Positions 62,301 through 64,000 of a stretch of 64,000 nucleotides of DNA are shown in pieces. The notes below the pieces were generated by a model, which had not been told where the DNA came from, did not search any database, and saw only the letters and a program-made list of their open reading frames with translations. How positions within the stretch are numbered: position 1 is the stretch's first letter; every line of letters begins with the position of its first letter. The translations under genes were made by a program, and so were the position numbers. This DNA is from Billgrantia antri (GTDB lineage Bacteria; Pseudomonadota; Gammaproteobacteria; Pseudomonadales; Halomonadaceae), in NCBI RefSeq assembly GCF_019430905.1, contig NZ_JAHYCA010000003.1, forward strand, positions 496,001-560,000, in the 5' to 3' direction.

Positions 62301-63135
62301 CATCGGCAAGCTCCCCGAGGTGCCAGCGTCCCCACAGGGTGACGTCACCGCTGGCGTCCTCGAGACGCAGGGGGTCTTCGGGAGTGAAAACCTCGACCAG
62401 ATCGACCAGCGTGCCGAGCTTCATCGTGGCCTGAAGGGCAGCGCTGAAATCACGAAAGCCGGTAGGTCCGGGGAAAACCTCCAGCGCGCCCTGCAGCGTA
62501 GCCTCCTCCTGCCCCTCCAGGTGCACTTCACCCTCGAGATGGGCACGCCGCTCATCGCCGGTGAGCAGCAAGCGTGGCGCCAGCATGTCGACCCGGCGCT
62601 CGCGACCATGCAGCACCAGCCGTACGTCTTCCACCCAGGCGCGCTGGCGCAGCAACAGCCCGACCCAGAAATCGAGCTGTTCGAGGTCGAATTCGCCTTC
62701 GAGCAGTTCAGGTGGGATTTGCGCCGGATCCGGCCAGTGCCAGCCGCCCTGCTCATCCTGATAGAGATGCAGGGTCATCCCGCGCATGCGAGCATCGGCG
62801 ATCACCGGCACGCCGGTACGCAGGCTGGCAGAGCTGTCGAGCCACAGCCGGGCGTACTCGATTTCGAGCAGAGGCAGACCGGCGCTCCCCTCCTGGGTGC
62901 TGAGCGACAAGCCTCCCCCCTCGATCACCGGATCGAGCCGTGCCAGCCTGGCATTGAAGTCACGCAGTTGGACCGCCGCGCCCGTGCGCGCCTCGAGCAG
63001 GCGCTCGACGCGTGGTGCCATTTGATCGACCTGGGACAGCGCCAGTCGCAGCACCAGCAACAGCAGCGCAACCAGCGACAGCAGCACGGCCAGAAGGGTA
63101 AGGGTCCAGCGTCCTATCCGGCGAGAAGGTGGCAT
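59302..63135 (-). CDS. yhdP: AsmA-like envelope protein YhdP
   Basis: 1277 residues, normal for the family. A basic start RRIGRWT and one membrane helix (about 10-32) anchor a very long periplasmic beta-rich repeat, a bridge of the RBG/AsmA type thought to carry phospholipid to the outer membrane. DUF3971-type sequence runs through the middle. The C-terminal DUF2125/AsmA_2-like part shows [18 protein letters not shown] and a hydrophobic [17 protein letters not shown]. It lies between rng and tldD, as in E. coli. Confidence 0.93.
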   Translation of the reverse strand: MPPSRRIGRWTLTLLAVLLSLVALLLLVLRLALSQVDQMAPRVERLLEARTGAAVQLRDFNARLARLDPVIEGGGLSLSTQEGSAGLPLLEIEYARLWLDSSASLRTGVPVIADARMRGMTLHLYQDEQGGWHWPDPAQIPPELLEGEFDLEQLDFWVGLLLRQRAWVEDVRLVLHGRERRVDMLAPRLLLTGDERRAHLEGEVHLEGQEEATLQGALEVFPGPTGFRDFSAALQATMKLGTLVDLVEVFTPEDPLRLEDASGDVTLWGRWHLGELADARIDVDVPRLALRRDNEPIVLEPFKARGQWLRNEEGWEAWLQGDAAAADWAEPRELEREREPALPHFWHVRSDAEGWWLTTSRFELASLAAWRERILLPEALVRTIDALDPRGLVSGLGVGRRNGRWVAQAAVHQVEVEPWNDAPGGGPLDAWVEARDLSGSVEFVGVGEPTFKVPRLYEAPMELSHASGEVRWTYEGPRTFVSGRNLKAGWQGAEVEGSFGLALGGGVQGGLGLDLRFRDADALERPLENWLPGDVLDDELYAWLSAGVAGRVPSGELKLHLPLHQGGSDVEPRLQLDLEIEEGRLSFDPQWPAIESLDGRLRAGIGTLEAEVRHAESLGVQGRDGSVTIEDEVLRVTGALAADGQALHRYLLALPVDGMEQVENWRAEGSVSGEIELATQLGEEDDFQLDLDTQVDMERLVYLPLGIPVENVQGPLAWRQRNDEGGLEGQLEARLFGGPLNADLDTLAGHVDFDGSAEIESVLQRFDVGHLGASVSGRLPWRGRFSLGEVGNTFRFDSSLEGVAIDLPEPLGKAAGEARPLWASADLDQQRVEAEMGGEARLRWRGLPWSSHGQGQFWLGRLPDAPAWPEQEGWSGTLYLPRLDLVAWGEALSPLLVEEASGDSTPPAYLQSLRVETACLVGPEACLGAIYAEARPHVGGGWRVGLRGDLLEGSLDYRPSLADPLDIALERLTLDGLLTAAGGQGAGTLLEELDVPPDPAPLPGWLTELPDGRLRIADILYQGRQLGPLTAHWEGGPQRLRVAPLGLTLGQISARGEVVWESAGAGDSLTRSRVDLDGRDLGTALERLGQPISIHSNETRVRSQLAWPGAPWKFALARSRGSIEVELRDGRFANLESPTARLVGLLNIDNLVRRLRMDFSDVTGQGTAFDRVNGAATLYEGVLETNGPVTIDGPATSFTLDGTVDLVQRELDQRLGVTVPVSSSLPLAAVIAGAPVVGGALFLADRLFGRAIDRVTRIHYRVRGPWISPEITLETAE

Positions 63136-63142
63136 CGGACGC

Positions 63143-64000
63143 TCACATCAGCACGATGTCGTACTGCTCCTGGGAGTAGTGGGTCTCGACCTGGAAGCGG
63201 ATGGTCTTGCCGATGAAGGCTTCCAGATCGGCGACCGCCGCAGACTCCTCGTCGAGCAGCCGATCCACTACCGGCTGGGAGGCCAGCACCATGTAGGTCT
63301 CGGCGTTATAGGCGCGTTCCTCGCGCAGGATCTCGCGAAAGATTTCGTAGCACACCGTCTCGGCGGTCTTCAGGGTGCCGCGCCCGCTGCAGGTGGGGCA
63401 CGATTCGCACAGCGTCTGTTCCAGGCTTTCGCGGGTACGCTTACGGGTCAGCTGCACCAGCCCCAGTTCGGTGACGCCGGTGCACTTGGTCTTGGCATGG
63501 TCGCGCTCCAGCGCCTTCTCGAGCACTCGCAGCACTTGGCGCTGGTGCTCGGGGTCCTCCATGTCGATGAAGTCGATGATGATGATGCCGCCCAGGTTGC
63601 GCAGTCGTAGCTGGCGAGCAATGGCGTTGGCCGCCTCGAGGTTGGTCTTGAAGATGGTCTCCTCGAGGTTGCGATGCCCCACATAGCCGCCGGTGTTGAC
63701 GTCGATGGTGGTCATCGCCTCGGTGGGATCGATCACCAGGTAACCACCGGACTTGAGCTGCACCTTGCGCCCCAGCGCTTTCTGGATCTCGTCCTCGACG
63801 CTGTAGAGATCGAAGATGGGTCTCTCGCCGGGGTAGTACTCGATGCGTGCCGAGGAATCCGGCATGAACTCTTCGGCAAACTCGAGCAGCTTGACGTAGT
63901 TCTCCCGCGAGTCGATACGCACCTTCTCGATCTCGTCGCGCATCAGGTCGCGCAACGTACGGATGAACAGCGGCAGGTCGTCGTAGATCACGCTGGGTGC
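63143..64000 (-). CDS. rng: Ribonuclease G, C-terminal part
   Basis: 286 residues to the stop; the gene continues past the right edge. Single-strand endoribonuclease for 16S 5' maturation and mRNA decay. The catalytic aspartates are in TTIDVNTGGY and IIDFIDM, and the zinc link is CPTCSGRG. It ends near TRYSQEQ-like HYSQEQYDIVLM, without the long disordered tail of RNase E. A GTG at 63991 is internal, since family sequence continues upstream of it. Confidence 0.96.
   Translation of the reverse strand, partial: APSVIYDDLPLFIRTLRDLMRDEIEKVRIDSRENYVKLLEFAEEFMPDSSARIEYYPGERPIFDLYSVEDEIQKALGRKVQLKSGGYLVIDPTEAMTTIDVNTGGYVGHRNLEETIFKTNLEAANAIARQLRLRNLGGIIIIDFIDMEDPEHQRQVLRVLEKALERDHAKTKCTGVTELGLVQLTRKRTRESLEQTLCESCPTCSGRGTLKTAETVCYEIFREILREERAYNAETYMVLASQPVVDRLLDEESAAVADLEAFIGKTIRFQVETHYSQEQYDIVLM

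Noticed and set aside
63989..63991. GTG as the start of rng
   Set aside because: RNase G is about 490 residues; family sequence continues upstream to the window edge, so this is an internal codon.

Overview
The window is a gene-dense, GC-rich stretch of a gammaproteobacterial chromosome. Gene order and protein sequences fit the Halomonadaceae (Halomonas or a close relative) best. That lineage call is inference; the class-level call rests on conserved blocks such as rsmI/lpoA-yraN-diaA-dolP, rplM-rpsI-petABC-sspAB, mlaFEDCB-ibaG-murA, kdsDC-lptCAB-rpoN-hpf-ptsN-rapZ-npr and tldD/pmbA/darP. I see no insertion sequence, prophage, integrase, CRISPR array or defence island. No gene-free stretch exceeds 300 bases; the longest is about 267 bases (69-335).

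Layout. 1-2.7 kb: the start of folE (GTP cyclohydrolase I) leaving the window, an unknown exported protein, srkA and comF. 2.8-9.0 kb: a full biotin synthesis set, bioBFHCD in one overlapping operon behind two BirA-like operators, then a tRNA-Leu(UAG) and bioA. 9.1-26.7 kb, minus strand: the division and cell wall cluster rsmH-ftsL-ftsI-murE-murF-mraY-murD-ftsW-murG-murC-ddlB-ftsQ-ftsA-ftsZ-lpxC, without mraZ. Its head abuts the RNase P RNA gene (rnpB) and rsmI. 28.1-31.5 kb: lpoA-yraN-gmhA/diaA-dolP. 31.5-36.5 kb, minus strand: rplM-rpsI, the cytochrome bc1 operon petABC, and sspAB.

36.6-44.2 kb: zapE, zapG, a Nif3-like protein, an AlgW/DegS-type protease, hisD, hisG, murA and ibaG. 44.3-47.5 kb: mlaFEDCB, read leftwards. 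47.5-55.8 kb, plus strand: yrbG-kdsD-kdsC-lptC-lptA-lptB, then rpoN-hpf-ptsN-rapZ-npr. 55.9-64 kb: pmbA, darP, tldD, yhdP and the 3' part of rng.

A strong theme is envelope construction: peptidoglycan precursors (murA to murG, ddlB, mraY), septation (fts genes), lipid A and Kdo (lpxC, kdsC, kdsD), LPS export (lptABC), phospholipid traffic (mla, yhdP, dolP) and PBP1A activation (lpoA).

No new multi-gene system is evident; this is core genome. The points of most interest are regulatory: a near-perfect LitR/PplR-type light-response operator on the folE promoter, tandem BirA-like sites before bioB, a tRNA promoter laid over the bioD stop codon, loss of mraZ from the cluster head, and several perfect dyads in divergent promoter regions.
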